DNA of 44,295 bases, taken from positions 845,714 to 890,008 of the forward strand of contig NZ_HG964937.1 of assembly GCF_000613245.1 (NCBI RefSeq). Reading direction: 5' to 3'. Source of the DNA: Mycobacterium asiaticum DSM 44297. GTDB lineage: Bacteria > Actinomycetota > Actinomycetes > Mycobacteriales > Mycobacteriaceae. Position 1 is the stretch's first letter. Each line of letters starts with the position of its first letter. The notes under the pieces are model-generated. The model searched no databases. It had not been told where the DNA came from and was given only the letters and a program-made list of their open reading frames with translations. Made by a program: the position numbers and the translations under genes. Below are positions 17,208-25,278 of this stretch, piece after piece.

Positions 17208-18587
17208 GTGTTCATCGGCGAAACGCAGCGGGTGCAGTGGCAGACCCGACTGGCCCGTACCTGGCCGGTGCTTGCCATCGCCGCGATCGCGCTGCTGCTG
17301 ATCGTGCTGCAGATCACGGCGACCCGCTCAGGATTCCAAGGCCCGCTGCACAGCTTGCTCAGTGACTATGTCGCCACTCCCAAATCGGCCACGGTGCCTT
17401 GGGTGGGCCTGGGCATGGCCATGGTCGGGCTGGCCAACCGGAGCCGGGTGATCGCGCTGTCGGTGGCCGCGGGCCTCGACGTGCTGTTCACTGCCGAGCG
17501 GCTGCTGCGCGGCGGCACCTTCACCGTCGGCAACGGGCCGGTGATCGTGCTCACCGCCTTGGCGCTGGCCGTCGGCTGGCGCCGTCTGGTGAAGGGTGAA
17601 AACATCGTCGCCGCCCGGGGCATTGCCTTCGGCGTGCTGCTGGTGATCGCGACCAAGGTCGGCGACGCCTGGCTGAAGATCACCGCGCTCTACCGGCCGA
17701 GGGTGCTGGACGTGTACGCGCTACTGGCCGATCACGCGCTGGCCCAACCGTCCTGGCTGATGGGCCGGCTGGTCCATGCCACCGGCCCTGTCTTCAGCGG
17801 TGTGCTGCACTGGGTCTACATCGAGTTGCCGGTGGCGGGCTTGGTGGTCGCCGTCTACCAGCTGCGCAACGTCCGTACCGCTGGCTGGCCGCGGCATTTC
17901 CTGGTGCCGACCTTCCTGGTGCTCGGCCTGATCGGGCCGGTCATCTACATCCTGTTCCCGCTGGTCGGACCCGACTTCGCGTTCGGCAGCGGTGGCAAGG
18001 GATTCCAGGTCGGTGACTTCTGGCCGCACGCCCTGCCGCCGATCGACTGGTCACCGCGCGCGGTCGCCTTCGACGACTTCACCCCACGCAACTGCATGCC
18101 GTCGATGCACACGGCCTGGGCGTTGGCGGTGTTTCTGCACTCCCGCGGTGGACCGCGCTGGCTGCGCGCCGGCGGCACGTTCTGGCTGCTGTGCACCATC
18201 ACCGCGACGCTGGGCTTCGGTTACCACTACGGCGTCGACCTGATGGCCGGCGCGGTCCTGTGTCTGACCGTCGAGTCGGCGTTGCGCGAACTGCAGCCGG
18301 GCCGGGTGTGGTCGCGGCTGGGGATGGTGGCCTTTGGATCGTCGTTCCTGGTGGTCCTGCTGCTGTGCTGCCGCTACCTGGCCGAGGTCATGGCCCGCCA
18401 TCCGCTGCTGTTCGGTCCGCTGATGATCGGCACCATGGCGGTGTTTTGCAGCGCCTTCTACGCCACCTTCATGGCACGGGCCACCAAGCCGGCGAGTACC
18501 GCGCGCTCCGTCGGGAGCAGCCTCGCCGCGGCCATCATGACGGGGGAGCACGCCGCCCAACCCGAGCACGGCACGAGTCGGGCCTGA
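17208..18587 (+). CDS. PAP2-superfamily membrane protein
   Basis: Polytopic protein of 459 residues with a phosphatase/phosphotransferase domain in its C-terminal half. The motif PSMHTAWALAVFLHS near residue 300 and GYHYGVDLMAGAVL near 345 match the second and third PAP2 motifs, with the two catalytic histidines in PSMH and HYGVD. This is the arrangement of AUR1/inositol-phosphotransferase-type PAP2 enzymes, which act on lipid phosphates or transfer phospho-head groups at the membrane. The N-terminal half is several helices without a recognised domain. The start is GTG 17208. It follows the broken membrane-protein gene by 80 bases on the same strand. The exact substrate is not deducible. Confidence 0.83.
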   Translation: MFIGETQRVQWQTRLARTWPVLAIAAIALLLIVLQITATRSGFQGPLHSLLSDYVATPKSATVPWVGLGMAMVGLANRSRVIALSVAAGLDVLFTAERLLRGGTFTVGNGPVIVLTALALAVGWRRLVKGENIVAARGIAFGVLLVIATKVGDAWLKITALYRPRVLDVYALLADHALAQPSWLMGRLVHATGPVFSGVLHWVYIELPVAGLVVAVYQLRNVRTAGWPRHFLVPTFLVLGLIGPVIYILFPLVGPDFAFGSGGKGFQVGDFWPHALPPIDWSPRAVAFDDFTPRNCMPSMHTAWALAVFLHSRGGPRWLRAGGTFWLLCTITATLGFGYHYGVDLMAGAVLCLTVESALRELQPGRVWSRLGMVAFGSSFLVVLLLCCRYLAEVMARHPLLFGPLMIGTMAVFCSAFYATFMARATKPASTARSVGSSLAAAIMTGEHAAQPEHGTSRA

Positions 18588-18590
18588 CGG

Positions 18591-19307
18591 CTACGACCTG
18601 GAGTTCAGTAGCTCGTCGATCTTCTTCAGCCGTTTGGTGACCAATCCCGCGATGTCGACGGACCGGTCCGGGGAGCAGGTGACGATCTCCGACACCACAT
18701 TGGCCTTGGCGATCACCGCGAACTCGCACACCCACTTCTGCCCGACCAGGTTCGTCGACCACTGCGCCACCTCGGGTGGCGCGTCCGCCAACGGCGTCGG
18801 ATGCACGGTGTTCCGGCGGCCGTCGTCACCCCAAGCGGTCACCGGGCGCTGGCAGTTGGTGACCGTCTTGCGCACCGAATCGAGAAAATCTGCGGCATTG
18901 AAGTCGCTCGGGTAGGTGGCCGACACCTCCAACAGCTGATGCTGGTCCACCTGGTGGTCCTGCTGCGTGCGCGCCTCGCGGCCGGTGTAAGTGGTCGGGA
19001 ACAACGGGTAACGGCCGAACGCGACGGCACCGTGACACTCGTCCGGATCGGCGCCGATGAACAGCGCGGACTGCATGTCGGTTTCGGTTAACGGGCTCTT
19101 GGCCACCACCGCGAACGATCCGGACGCCGTCAGCAGGTCCTCAAGCTGTGACGGGAAGATCGGGCCGGTGGCCATCGCGCCCTTCGGGGCGGCCTTGGGG
19201 GAGCCGTCGACCACGCTGTCGCAGGCCGAGAGCGCCAGGCAGCACCCGAGCGCTGTCAAGCCAATCCGCAAAGAAAGGCTGGCGGGCACGATCACAAGCT
19301 CCAGCAT
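18591..19307 (-). CDS. Lipoprotein with PknH-type extracellular sensor domain
   Basis: Exported lipoprotein of up to 238 residues. The signal peptide ends in the lipobox LALSAC (Cys at about residue 29), so the mature protein should be anchored by a diacylglyceryl Cys. The remaining ~200 residues resemble the PknH C-terminal sensor domain shared with mycobacterial lipoproteins: ALFIGADPDECHG, CQRPVTAWGDD and WVCEFAVIAKANVV. Its four cysteines fit the two disulfides of that fold. The ligand is unknown. The start may be GTG 19289, nearer to a GGAG site, rather than ATG 19307. It converges on the PAP2 gene with a 3-base gap and is divergent from the MerR gene. Confidence 0.82.
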   Translation of the reverse strand: MLELVIVPASLSLRIGLTALGCCLALSACDSVVDGSPKAAPKGAMATGPIFPSQLEDLLTASGSFAVVAKSPLTETDMQSALFIGADPDECHGAVAFGRYPLFPTTYTGREARTQQDHQVDQHQLLEVSATYPSDFNAADFLDSVRKTVTNCQRPVTAWGDDGRRNTVHPTPLADAPPEVAQWSTNLVGQKWVCEFAVIAKANVVSEIVTCSPDRSVDIAGLVTKRLKKIDELLNSRS

Positions 19308-19358
19308 TCATCAAGAGCCCCGATAATCGCGCGACAACTCCGCGAATTTCATACCTTG

Positions 19359-19386
19359 ACAGTGTAATCGTTACAGTGTCATCGTT
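19359..19386 (+). promoter_or_regulatory. Tandem 14-bp direct repeat, candidate MerR operator
   Basis: ACAGTGTAATCGTT and ACAGTGTCATCGTT follow each other directly, differing at one base, and end 4 bases before the ATG of the MerR-family gene. A TTGACA box at 19356-19361 overlaps the first copy and may be the -35 element. The arrangement suggests autoregulation of the regulator and control of the co-transcribed VIT/VWA gene. Confidence 0.6.
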
Positions 19387-19390
19387 AGGC

Positions 19391-19981
19391 ATGGGCGAGC
19401 GGGCGTCGTGGACGCTGGACGAGTTGGTGAGCCGGGTTGCCGCCGCGCTGGCCACCGCCGCCTACCCGGGATCGCCCAACGGCCGGGTCCGCGAGGTGCC
19501 GGATCGCCGCGCTGTGCGGTGGTACACCACCACCGGACTCGTCGACCGCCCGACGATGCAAGGCCGCACCGCGATGTACGGCGTCAAGCAGCTGCTACAG
19601 GTCGTGGCGGTGAAAAAGCTGCAGGCGCAAGGTCTTCCGCTCGCACAGATCCAAGCCGAACTGGCCGGTGCGACCGAGAAGACGCTGCACCGCATCGCCG
19701 ACATCCCCGACGAACTCCTCACCGCCGAAGCCGGCCGGTCGGCCACACCGGAGCCCGCCCAGCGCCGCGCCCGGTTCTGGGCGGACCCGGTGCCCGAACC
19801 GACCGCCAACGGCTTGAGCACCGCGTTGTCTGCCGTCGGCCTGCCCGGTGGGGTGCTGCTGCTGTTGCCGGCCCAACCCGCCGACGACGACATCCAGGCA
19901 ATTCGTGCGGCCGCCGGGCCGCTGCTGGAACTGCTGGCCGACCGCGGCCTGCTGCCCATCGATGAACGGAGTTCGTCATGA
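19391..19981 (+). CDS. MerR-family transcriptional regulator
   Basis: DNA-binding regulator of 196 residues. The N-terminal winged helix shows the MerR core RAVRWYTTTGLVDRP, then the YGVKQLLQVVAVKKLQAQGL helix and the PLAQIQAELAG helix. The C-terminal part has no metal-binding cysteines and looks like a protein-specific sensing region. The start is ATG 19391; longer open frames run back into the divergent lipoprotein region. Its stop overlaps the ATG of the VIT/VWA gene (ATGA), so the two are translationally coupled and probably functionally linked. The tandem repeat just upstream is the obvious operator candidate. Confidence 0.88.
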   Translation: MGERASWTLDELVSRVAAALATAAYPGSPNGRVREVPDRRAVRWYTTTGLVDRPTMQGRTAMYGVKQLLQVVAVKKLQAQGLPLAQIQAELAGATEKTLHRIADIPDELLTAEAGRSATPEPAQRRARFWADPVPEPTANGLSTALSAVGLPGGVLLLLPAQPADDDIQAIRAAAGPLLELLADRGLLPIDERSSS

Positions 19982-22773
19982 CCGTCCGCATCACGTGGCC
20001 GACCGACGCAGCGAGCGCAACCGACGGCCACCTCGGCGCCCTGCGAACCGAGCGGGGCAACCTGCCGCTGGACCGGATCGACATTCGCGTCGACGTCACC
20101 GGCCTCACCGCCCAGGTCGAGCTGACGCAGGACTTCGTCAACACTTTCGACGTACCGCTGGAGGCCAGCTACGTGTTCCCGCTGCCGGATCAATCGGCCG
20201 TCACCGACCTGCGACTGACCCTCGACGGCCGCATCGTCCCCGCCGGGCTGAAAGAACGTGAGGAAGCCCGGCGCGGTTACGACACGTCCGTCACCGCCGG
20301 ACGGCGCGCATCCATCACCGAGGAGGAACGCCCCGACGTCTTCACCATCCGCGTCGGCAACATCAAGCCCGGTGAACGGGTGAGCGCCGCAATCACGTTG
20401 GCTATCCCGCTGTCTTGCGAGGACGGCGAGGCGACGTTCCGGTTCCCGCTTGTGGTTGCGCCGCGCTACATCCCGGGCGAACCGCTCGCCGATGCCGCGG
20501 TCGGCGACGGCCACGCCGCTGACACCGATGCCGTTCCCGACGCGTCCCGGATCACCCCGCCCGTGCTGCTGCCGGGCTTTCCCCGCCGCATTCCGCTGAG
20601 CATCGACATCGGCATCGACTCCGCGGAGCTTTCCGACGTGACCTCGAACCTGCCGACGGAAACCACGGACGACGGCCGCCTCAAGGTGCTGACCGGCGCG
20701 CGCGCCGACCGGGACCTGGTGCTCCGAATGCCCTATGCCGCAAAGGATTCCCTGCTGCTGGTGCCTGACGCCGCCGGTGACGAAGGAACCTACCTGCTGA
20801 CCGTGCAGCCCCCGGTGTCGAATCCGACTGCGCTCCCACGCAACCTGGTGCTGTTGCTGGACTGCTCCGACAGCATGAGCGGCTGGAAGATGGCGGCCGC
20901 CCGCCGCGCCGCAGCCCGCATCGTCGACTCGCTCACCGCCGCCGACCGGTTCACCGTGCTGACCTTCGCCGATCGGATCGATCGGCCCGCCGGTCTGCCT
21001 GACGGTCTGGTTGCGGCCAACGATCGCAACCGCTTTCGTGCCGTCGAGCACTTGACCCGCGTCGAGGCGGAGGGCGACACCGGCCTTTTCGCGCCGCTGC
21101 AGGAGGCGCTGACCCTGCTGCGCGACGCCAAGGACGCCACCGTGGTCCTAATCTCCGACGGGCAGGTCGGCAACGAGGACCAGATCCTGCGCGGGCTGAC
21201 CGCCGACCTGCAGCGGGTACGCCTGCATGCAGTCGGCATCGACCAAGCCGCCAACGCCGGATTCCTGCGGCGGCTGGCCACTGTCGGCGGCGGCCACTGC
21301 GATTTGGTCGAGAGCGAGGATCGGCTCGACGAGGCCCTGCAGGCCATGCAACGCCGCATCGACGCGCCGCTGGTGCGAGCGCTGTCGTTGCACAGCGACG
21401 GTCTGTCGCTCCTCGACGACACCGCGAGCCCGGCGCGGCTGCCCGACCTGCTACCTGGAGTGCCGCTCGTGGTTGCGGGGCGCTACCGCGGCAGCGCTGA
21501 CGGGTCGCTGACGGTGCGGGGCGTCGACCGAGACGGCGCGGACTGGTCCGTAATGGTTGTGGGACAACGTGCTTCAGTGCCGACGATCAGGGCTCTGTGG
21601 GCCCGTGCGCACCTGCGCGACCTCGAGGACCGGCATGCCTCTTCGCAGGACCGGGCCGCACGGATCGTCGAGACGTCACTGCGGTTCGGAGTGTTGAGCC
21701 GCTTCACGGCATACGTCGCCGCCGACGACCGGATCGTCGCCACGGGCGAGTTACAACACCGCGTCATGCAGCCGGTCGAGATACCCGCCGGCTGGACGCT
21801 CGATGCCAAGAACATCGGCGCCAAATATCCCGAGCCGAAACCGCCGCGAACCGTCAAACTGCGCAACGTGATTGCGGTCGTGGTAGCCGGAGCCGTGCTG
21901 CTGGGCGGGGGCGGTATCTGGTCGCTGAGCCGCGACGGTTCATCACCAGCGACGCGTGACGGCGTGGCCGCGGGCAAGCTGACCGAGTCCCCCAACCAAT
22001 ACCGGCCCGAGCCCAGCAGCGGACTTCCGGCGACCCTGGGCGGCGGAATAGCCGACAACACCACGGTCGCGCCGGCGCCGCTGGCACCGCCCACGGACAC
22101 CACGATGAAACGCGACATCGTGACCAACGGGTCGCTGCAACTTGTCGTCGCCGAGCCCGGCCCGGTCGCCGACCGGCTCATCACCGCGGTCACAGACGCC
22201 GGCGGGCGGGTCGACTCGCGAACCGAACGGTCCGGGTCGTCGTCGCCGGTGGTGAGTCTGATGCTGCGGATACCGGCCGACAAGCTGGACGCGGTCCTGG
22301 CCGACGCGAAGAAGCTAGGCAGCGTGCAATCGATGTCGATCAACCACACTGACGTCACCACCCAGCGCGTCGACCTCGACGCCCGCATCGACGCACTGCA
22401 GACATCGGTCAAGCGACTGCTGGAACTGATGAGCAAGGCCGGCAACGTCGCCGACCTGCTGTCCGCGGAATCGCAGCTGACCCAGCGGCAGGCCGAACTC
22501 GATTCGCTCAAGGCGCAGCGCTTCACGCTGGGTGACGAAATCTCCTACGCGACAATAACTGTCAACATCTCCACCGAGTCGAAAGAGACGCCGCAAGGCT
22601 TCTCCGGGGCGCTGGAACGCGGGTGGCATTCGCTGCTCGGTGCCGCACACGCTGGCCTGCTGTTGATCGGTTTCCTGTTGCCATGGCTGGTCCTGCTGTC
22701 GGTGCCGGTGTTCGTGCTCGTGCTGTGGCTGCGGCGCAAAGCAGCGAAGGGAGCTGCAAAGGCGAAGGCCTGA
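19978..22773 (+). CDS. VIT-VWA membrane protein fused to a DUF4349 domain
   Basis: A 931-residue protein with an unusual domain order. The VIT domain (about 25-165) includes VELTQDFVNTFDVPLEASYVFPLP. The VWA domain (about 287-460) has the metal-binding site DCSDS at 295-299. A transmembrane helix lies near 630-650 (VIAVVVAGAVLLGGGGIW). A DUF4349 domain with its coiled coil (about 710-865) contains VDLDARIDALQTSVKRLLELM. A final transmembrane helix near 890-918 is followed by a Lys/Ala-rich tail. VIT/VWA proteins bind partner proteins through the metal site. DUF4349 proteins are usually separate lipoproteins or membrane proteins of unknown role. There is no signal peptide, so VIT-VWA is probably cytoplasmic and DUF4349 outside. 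It is coupled to the MerR gene. Confidence 0.9.
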   Translation: MTVRITWPTDAASATDGHLGALRTERGNLPLDRIDIRVDVTGLTAQVELTQDFVNTFDVPLEASYVFPLPDQSAVTDLRLTLDGRIVPAGLKEREEARRGYDTSVTAGRRASITEEERPDVFTIRVGNIKPGERVSAAITLAIPLSCEDGEATFRFPLVVAPRYIPGEPLADAAVGDGHAADTDAVPDASRITPPVLLPGFPRRIPLSIDIGIDSAELSDVTSNLPTETTDDGRLKVLTGARADRDLVLRMPYAAKDSLLLVPDAAGDEGTYLLTVQPPVSNPTALPRNLVLLLDCSDSMSGWKMAAARRAAARIVDSLTAADRFTVLTFADRIDRPAGLPDGLVAANDRNRFRAVEHLTRVEAEGDTGLFAPLQEALTLLRDAKDATVVLISDGQVGNEDQILRGLTADLQRVRLHAVGIDQAANAGFLRRLATVGGGHCDLVESEDRLDEALQAMQRRIDAPLVRALSLHSDGLSLLDDTASPARLPDLLPGVPLVVAGRYRGSADGSLTVRGVDRDGADWSVMVVGQRASVPTIRALWARAHLRDLEDRHASSQDRAARIVETSLRFGVLSRFTAYVAADDRIVATGELQHRVMQPVEIPAGWTLDAKNIGAKYPEPKPPRTVKLRNVIAVVVAGAVLLGGGGIWSLSRDGSSPATRDGVAAGKLTESPNQYRPEPSSGLPATLGGGIADNTTVAPAPLAPPTDTTMKRDIVTNGSLQLVVAEPGPVADRLITAVTDAGGRVDSRTERSGSSSPVVSLMLRIPADKLDAVLADAKKLGSVQSMSINHTDVTTQRVDLDARIDALQTSVKRLLELMSKAGNVADLLSAESQLTQRQAELDSLKAQRFTLGDEISYATITVNISTESKETPQGFSGALERGWHSLLGAAHAGLLLIGFLLPWLVLLSVPVFVLVLWLRRKAAKGAAKAKA

Positions 22774-22778
22774 ACGCC

Positions 22779-22823
22779 TGTTTCAATTGTTTCAATTGGC
22801 CGGCCGCGGGATAGAATGGTGTC
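22779..22823 (+). promoter_or_regulatory. Probable leaderless promoter and tandem operator of the toxin-antitoxin operon
   Basis: TGTTTCAAT occurs twice in direct tandem (22779-22787 and 22788-22796). A -35-like TTTCAA (22790-22795) lies inside the second copy, and TAGAAT at 22812-22817 is a good -10 after 16 bases. Transcription would start 6-7 bases on, at or next to the A of ATG 22824, giving a leaderless mRNA, which is common in mycobacteria. The repeat over the -35 is a plausible site for antitoxin autorepression. Confidence 0.6.
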
Positions 22824-23336
22824 ATGTCTCCCGTCAATGCACTCGTCACCCAGGTCGAGGAACGCGTGCGCCGTGACCCGGATTTCGCGCGGCTCCTCGA
22901 CGCGCTTGTTGACGTGCCGACCGTCCCGCTCGAGCAACTGGAGCGCGTCGCCGCGCGCAAGCTGAACAACGAGCGACGGGCCGGGATGATGGGCGACTTC
23001 CGGACCGGAGCCATCCCTACCCGGGAGGTCCAGTCGCGGCTGGGTTACGAGACGCCCCAGGCGGTTCACGAATTGCGCCGCCGCGGCAAGGTGCTCGGCG
23101 TCACCGTCGGCAACAACACCTGGTTCCCGGCCTGGCAGTTCCAGGACGGACGGCTGCGGTCCGACCTCCCGGAGATCCTCAAGTCGTTGGCGCGCTTCAC
23201 CTCCGACCCGGTCGCGGCCGATCGGATCATGCGCATCAAGCGCGAGGAGCTGGGCGGCGTGTCGATCTCGGAAGGGTTGCGCCGGAAGAAGACCGCGGAC
23301 ACCGCCTGGCAATTGCTCGCCGCCGTCGGTGCCTAG
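22824..23336 (+). CDS. Antitoxin of a RES-type toxin-antitoxin pair
   Basis: A 170-residue soluble protein. The middle (about 55-100) is a helix-turn-helix-like segment (TREVQSRLGYETPQAVHEL) followed by VTVGNNTWFPAWQFQDGR. The C-terminal helical part resembles the toxin-binding domain of Xre/MbcA/ParS-type antitoxins that pair with RES toxins. It should neutralise the following toxin and repress its own promoter. The start is ATG 22824, at the predicted transcription start. Its stop overlaps the toxin start by 8 bases, the usual coupling in such pairs. M. tuberculosis has related pairs, including MbcA-MbcT. Confidence 0.8.
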   Translation: MSPVNALVTQVEERVRRDPDFARLLDALVDVPTVPLEQLERVAARKLNNERRAGMMGDFRTGAIPTREVQSRLGYETPQAVHELRRRGKVLGVTVGNNTWFPAWQFQDGRLRSDLPEILKSLARFTSDPVAADRIMRIKREELGGVSISEGLRRKKTADTAWQLLAAVGA

Positions 23337-23940
23337 CCTCGCCGCGGGATACCGGACCCCGCTGCCGGACAGACGTCCGACCGGCCTGGCCAGCCGCACC
23401 GTGCCGGTCGGCACCGAATTGTGGCGCGTCGAAGCCGCCGCGCCCGCCGACTGGACGTGGACCGGGTTTCCGCAGCCGCGATTCCGGTTCGATCCGGAGT
23501 CGGGTGCATTCCGCACCCGCTACGCGGCGACCGCGTCCGAGGGCGCGTTCCGCGAGCGCTATCGCGACACCGGCCGGGTCATTCCCGCCGACCACGCGTC
23601 CCAATACCTGATCCGGTTGGTGGCGATCCGGCCACTCCGGATCTTCGACCTACGGACGCAACGCAACCTCGACGCGCTCGACGTCGACGATCAGATCAGC
23701 ACCGGCCAGCGCAACCGGGTCTGGCGCACCTGTCACCGGCTGGCGGATGCCGCCCGCCGCTGGTGGCCCGAGCTCGACGCGATCGTGTACCGGTCGCGCA
23801 CCACTCCCGAAACCTCAGTCAACTATGCGTTCTTCGCCCGCGAGGCGTTCACCGCGGAATCGTGGTTGCTTGCGGATCGGACCGATATTCTTGTCGACTT
23901 GGTGCTTCGGCATGACTTCACCGTCAACTGGGAGATCTAA
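23329..23940 (+). CDS. RES-domain toxin
   Basis: A 203-residue protein of the RES family, whose members degrade NAD+ by phosphorolysis or hydrolysis. The domain is recognised from LWRVEAA near residue 31, then RFRFDPESGAFRTRYAAT, where the conserved Arg lies, EGAFRERY with the conserved Glu, and TSVNYAFF with the conserved Ser near 165. All three name-giving residues appear present, so the toxin is probably active. The start is GTG 23329, overlapping the antitoxin stop. It is 5 bases ahead of a membrane-protein gene on the same strand, which may be co-transcribed. Confidence 0.82.
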   Translation: MPSLAAGYRTPLPDRRPTGLASRTVPVGTELWRVEAAAPADWTWTGFPQPRFRFDPESGAFRTRYAATASEGAFRERYRDTGRVIPADHASQYLIRLVAIRPLRIFDLRTQRNLDALDVDDQISTGQRNRVWRTCHRLADAARRWWPELDAIVYRSRTTPETSVNYAFFAREAFTAESWLLADRTDILVDLVLRHDFTVNWEI

Positions 23941-23945
23941 GGGAC

Positions 23946-24821
23946 ATGTCCGCAACGCCGACGCGCTCAGCGGCGCATCCGGCGTTGCGCGCCCTGGCCC
24001 GAGCGTGGGCCCCACGTCCCACTGCCGCTAGACGCGCCGCCAAGGACTTCCAGCGGCCGCTGCCGCTCGCCGTGGCCGCCGAGGTCCGCTGGGCATTCCA
24101 CCCGCCGCGGACCTGGCTGTCAGGTGTACTGGCCAACCTCGTGCTGGCGGCCGCCTGGCTGCTGGTGCAGCCGTTGGCTTCTCGGGCCGAACATCCCACC
24201 CCGCACTTCCACCACAATCAGCTCGACTGGGTGATCCTGGTCAGCACCTACTTCTCCTCGTTCATCCTTGCCGACGTCACCACCACCAATCTGCTTGGCG
24301 GTGACCACTATCGAGTCGGGCAGGGTCTGGCCGACGGAGTACCGATCTGGCGGGTCCTGATCATCAAGAACCTGGCGTTGATCGTGATCGTCGGCCTGCC
24401 GACGCTGGCGGTGGCGGCGGCGCTAACGGTGTCCAAGGAAGGGGTGCCGCAGCTGGCCATGACGATCCCCAACGTCGCGGTGCCCATCGTGTCCTGGCTC
24501 GGCGTTGGCAACGTCCTCTCGGTGCTGCACCCGGTGCCGGCCGAACCCCTGATCCGCCGCTGGCGCCAGCGACACAACGTGCGCCGCACCGCGAGCTGGC
24601 TCGCGGCCGTTGCGGTGCCGTATGCGGTGTACTACGTGGCCGACCCGATGGGCAGCTTGGAGCACAAGGTGTTTTGGACGCAGATTCCCGCCGCGATCGG
24701 CCCGGTTTTCGGCCGCGACACCAAGAGCTTCGTGCATCTCGGCTTGGCCTTGGCGGTATGGGTCGTGGGAACGGCCTTCGCGGTGCTGTGGGTGCGCAAG
24801 CGTGGGCTGCAGTTCGGCTGA
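23946..24821 (+). CDS. Integral membrane protein, ABC-2-permease-like, unknown function
   Basis: A 291-residue protein with a basic, Ala/Arg-rich cytoplasmic N-terminus and about six hydrophobic helices (for example LANLVLAAAWLLVQPLA, WVILVSTYFSSFILADV and NLALIVIVGLPTLAVAAALT). A loop of the form GQGLADGVPIWRVLIIKN between helices 2 and 3 recalls permease coupling regions. No ATPase gene is nearby, so transport is only a guess. It starts 5 bases after the RES toxin stop and is probably in the same transcript. I do not recognise a named family beyond conserved mycobacterial membrane protein. Confidence 0.7.
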   Translation: MSATPTRSAAHPALRALARAWAPRPTAARRAAKDFQRPLPLAVAAEVRWAFHPPRTWLSGVLANLVLAAAWLLVQPLASRAEHPTPHFHHNQLDWVILVSTYFSSFILADVTTTNLLGGDHYRVGQGLADGVPIWRVLIIKNLALIVIVGLPTLAVAAALTVSKEGVPQLAMTIPNVAVPIVSWLGVGNVLSVLHPVPAEPLIRRWRQRHNVRRTASWLAAVAVPYAVYYVADPMGSLEHKVFWTQIPAAIGPVFGRDTKSFVHLGLALAVWVVGTAFAVLWVRKRGLQFG

Positions 24822-24906
24822 GGTGAAAGGCGTGGAATCTGCCCCAGGCCAGCCCGGCAAAGCGCACAATCGACCTGATCAACAGATGACAGCAGGAGGT
24901 TGGGCA

Positions 24907-25179
24907 ATGAGCCGCTTTCTTCGGCGTTGCGCGATCGGCGCGTTCGTTCTGGCATCGACGGTTTTGACGTCGGTGGCCACGCCGGCCGTCAGCCGCGCTG
25001 ACGACTGCGCGCCCGGCTGGGCGTGGAGCGTCGAGTTGAACCAGTGCGTCTTCGTGCTCCCCGCGGCCAACGGGCCCGGCGGCCCTGGGGGACCGGGCGG
25101 GCCCGGCGGACCCGGAGGACCGGGCGGTCCGGGTGGACCCGGCGGTCCAGGTGGCCCGGGCGGTCCTGGCCGGCACTGA
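24907..25179 (+). CDS. Small secreted protein with a Gly-Pro-Gly repeat tail
   Basis: A 90-residue protein. A signal peptide (MSRFLRRCAIGAFVLAS) has a probable cleavage after AVSRA, near residue 35. A short conserved head follows with two cysteines and many aromatics (DDCAPGWAWSVELNQCVF), then a tail of exactly 11 GPG triplets (residues 56-88) and a terminal Arg-His. The head resembles other small mycobacterial secreted proteins that begin CAPGW. The tail would adopt an extended or polyproline-like form rather than collagen, because Gly occupies two of every three positions. The start ATG 24907 follows a GCAGGAGG ribosome site. Confidence 0.8.
   Translation: MSRFLRRCAIGAFVLASTVLTSVATPAVSRADDCAPGWAWSVELNQCVFVLPAANGPGGPGGPGGPGGPGGPGGPGGPGGPGGPGGPGRH
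25072..25170 (+). repeat. In-frame 9-bp repeat encoding 11 Gly-Pro-Gly units
   Basis: These 99 bases consist of eleven imperfect 9-bp units of the form GGN-CCN-GGN with third-position variation. Such an array is prone to copy-number change without frameshift. Confidence 0.8.
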
Positions 25180-25218
25180 TATCCGGCCGGTGTGAGTCGG
25201 TTCACACCGCCCCGGTTC

Positions 25219-25237
25219 TTAACCTAGCTAAGGTTAA
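25219..25237. promoter_or_regulatory. 19-bp palindrome upstream of the methyltransferase pair
   Basis: TTAACCT-AGCTA-AGGTTAA has perfect 7-base arms around a 5-base centre, 41 bases before the GTG at 25279. TATCCT at 25248-25253 is a possible -10. Length and composition recall sites of DtxR-family metal regulators, but the half-sites are not those of the IdeR consensus. The regulator is unknown. Confidence 0.55.
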
Positions 25238-25278
25238 ACTGGCTAAGTATCCTCTGGCTCGATATTGGGAGAACAGCC

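Noticed and set aside
19462..21051. A 529-codon open frame opposite the MerR and VIT/VWA genes
   Set aside because: It has no domain and reads antisense across two well-supported genes.
25072..25170. Short tandem repeats as a CRISPR array
   Set aside because: The units are 9 bp, contiguous, without spacers and in frame with a coding sequence.
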